Source of the DNA: Deltaproteobacteria bacterium ADurb.Bin026
GTDB taxonomy: Bacteria > Desulfobacterota > Syntrophorhabdia > Syntrophorhabdales > Syntrophorhabdaceae
Reading direction: 5' to 3'
Assembly (NCBI GenBank): GCA_002071245.1
Contig: MWEV01000113.1
Location: 1-6,901, forward strand
DNA length: 6,901 nt
Part shown: piece after piece, positions 5,909-6,901 of the stretch
Numbering within the stretch: position 1 is the first letter of the stretch
Layout: each line of letters begins with the position of its first letter
The notes under the pieces: generated by a model
What the model saw: the letters and a program-made list of their open reading frames with translations, nothing else
The model's database searches: none
Told to the model about the DNA's origin: nothing
Position numbers and translations under genes: made by a program

Positions 5909-6901
5909 CTACACAAGCAGTTTATCCGCATCCAAAGGCTCAACGGAAATGCCTGTTTTTATGTCATAGTTTCCATACCATACATTGAATCCCTGAGGCA
6001 TAAGCATGCACAATTCCGCATTTTTAATGAGAAAATGTCTGAATACTTGGACTGTATATGGCTGCATTCTCCTAAAATCTTCTTTCGATAGAAATTCTTT
6101 CTTCTCTATAGTATGAAACAATCTGCGACTATCATCACTAAAATGATACATGAACAGGGATTCTGTCTGATCCCGGATTATTTGATAGCTGTCATTCACT
6201 GTCTGGAAATTGAATTGTTCTCTGGCTGTGTTAATCTTGAATTGATCGGGATCGATATATAGTTGAACAATTTGCTCGTAGTATTTGTTGAATGCTTGCC
6301 AATCATGGAGTTGGTCCATATCTATCCGAAGGAATTCCTCAGTGTGAGCAGCGCATGCAGCATAGGTTTTATCGGGCATTTTTGCATCAAGCATTTTGAA
6401 CAGAAAAACTTTTCCACCCGATTTTCCCAGTCTGTTTTCTCTGTTGCAACGTCCAGCAGCCTGAATTATAGCTTCGAGAGGTGCCAGTGCTCTGAAAACA
6501 ATGGGAAAATCAAAATCAACTCCCGCCTCGATCAATTGTGTCGAAACTACCAGAATTTTACTTCCCCCCTTCAGATCGGCACGTATATTTTCGATCACGT
6601 CTTTCCGGTGCGATGGACACATAGCGGTAGAGAGGTGATATATTTTTTCCCAACTGGCGTTATTCCGGGCAGAATTATAGAATTCAAGCACGGCTTTCTT
6701 TGTGTTGAATATGACCAGAGTTGACCCTGCCTCCTGGGCTACAGATTCCAGCAAACTCTCGGGGTCTAAGGGTGCCAAGTCATTCAACAACCGATATTCA
6801 ACGCGTCTGGTTCGTTTAAAAAGTTTATCCGGGTTATCGACCAGTGGGGTGATTACATCTATACCGTCGAAACCCTCCCTTTTCCCAAAGGCTGGTTGAG
6901 T
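5909..6901 (-). CDS. cas3: Cas3 helicase-nuclease, C-terminal part (cut by window edge)
   Basis: Cas3 is recruited to target-bound Cascade, where it unwinds and degrades the displaced strand. Only 330 C-terminal residues are here, and the frame is open to the right edge. Counting from the edge, the second RecA-like domain shows TLVIFNT (61-67), YHLSTAMCPSHR (88-99), motif V VVSTQLIEAGVDFDF (118-132) and motif VI QAAGRCNREN (147-156). A helical C-terminal domain follows, ending in GFNVWYGNYD (304-313) and a short tail. The HD nuclease domain and the Walker A and DEAD-type motifs must lie to the right and cannot be assessed. A TTG at 6790 lies inside this frame but is not a plausible start. It is the most upstream gene seen, consistent with the usual I-C order. 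Confidence 0.95.
   Translation of the reverse strand, partial: TQPAFGKREGFDGIDVITPLVDNPDKLFKRTRRVEYRLLNDLAPLDPESLLESVAQEAGSTLVIFNTKKAVLEFYNSARNNASWEKIYHLSTAMCPSHRKDVIENIRADLKGGSKILVVSTQLIEAGVDFDFPIVFRALAPLEAIIQAAGRCNRENRLGKSGGKVFLFKMLDAKMPDKTYAACAAHTEEFLRIDMDQLHDWQAFNKYYEQIVQLYIDPDQFKINTAREQFNFQTVNDSYQIIRDQTESLFMYHFSDDSRRLFHTIEKKEFLSKEDFRRMQPYTVQVFRHFLIKNAELCMLMPQGFNVWYGNYDIKTGISVEPLDADKLLV

Noticed and set aside
6263..6724. 153-codon open frame on the plus strand opposite cas3
   Set aside because: It is antisense to well-conserved helicase motifs V and VI, its product has no recognisable motif, and it has no neighbours on its strand.
5909..6790. Stand-alone helicase-like gene starting at a TTG at 6790
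   Set aside because: The frame continues without a stop to the window edge with helicase-compatible sequence, so it is a part of cas3 and not a separate gene.

Overview
The window is the minus-strand effector and adaptation operon of a subtype I-C CRISPR-Cas system. It is almost gap-free and is read from the right edge to the left. The order is cas3 (C-terminal part only, cut by the right edge), cas5c, cas8c (with a predicted internal start for the small subunit cas11c), cas7c, a four-helix-bundle gene that is not a standard member of the locus, cas4, cas1 and cas2. The last 119 bases look like a CRISPR leader. The first repeat of the array is expected just beyond the left edge; no repeat unit is visible inside the window.

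Layout by region: 5909-6901 carries the Cas3 helicase C-terminus. 2520-5897 carries the I-C Cascade subunits: Cas5c, the RNA-processing and 5'-handle subunit; Cas8c, the large subunit; Cas11c, from inside cas8c; and Cas7c, the backbone. 2138-2530 carries the extra four-helix-bundle protein. 120-2141 carries the adaptation module Cas4-Cas1-Cas2. 1-119 is the leader. Junctions are 4-nt ATGA overlaps (cas5c/cas8c, bundle gene/cas4, cas4/cas1), an 11-nt overlap (cas7c/bundle gene), a 1-nt gap (cas8c/cas7c) and an 11-nt gap (cas3/cas5c). The only real gap, about 73 nt, lies between cas1 and cas2. This points to one polycistronic message with translational coupling. All family motifs I looked for are present in undisrupted frames, so the locus looks functional, although the Cas3 nuclease and first helicase motifs cannot be seen.

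The genes would work together as follows. Cas4-Cas1-Cas2 select and insert spacers at the leader end. Cas5c cuts the array transcript into crRNAs. Cas5c, Cas7c, Cas8c and Cas11c form the surveillance complex, and Cas3 degrades the bound target.

The points that stand out are: (1) the four-helix-bundle gene wedged between cas7c and cas4 and translationally coupled to both; (2) a strong internal Shine-Dalgarno and ATG in cas8c for Cas11c; (3) a Cas5c whose expected catalytic Tyr and His positions are substituted, with about ten extra residues beside the site; (4) an 8-bp inverted repeat in the leader.

Nothing here fixes the taxon. The moderate, somewhat AT-leaning composition, strong AGGAGG ribosome binding sites and subtype I-C are compatible with an anaerobic Gram-negative such as a Desulfobacterota member, but that is a weak inference.
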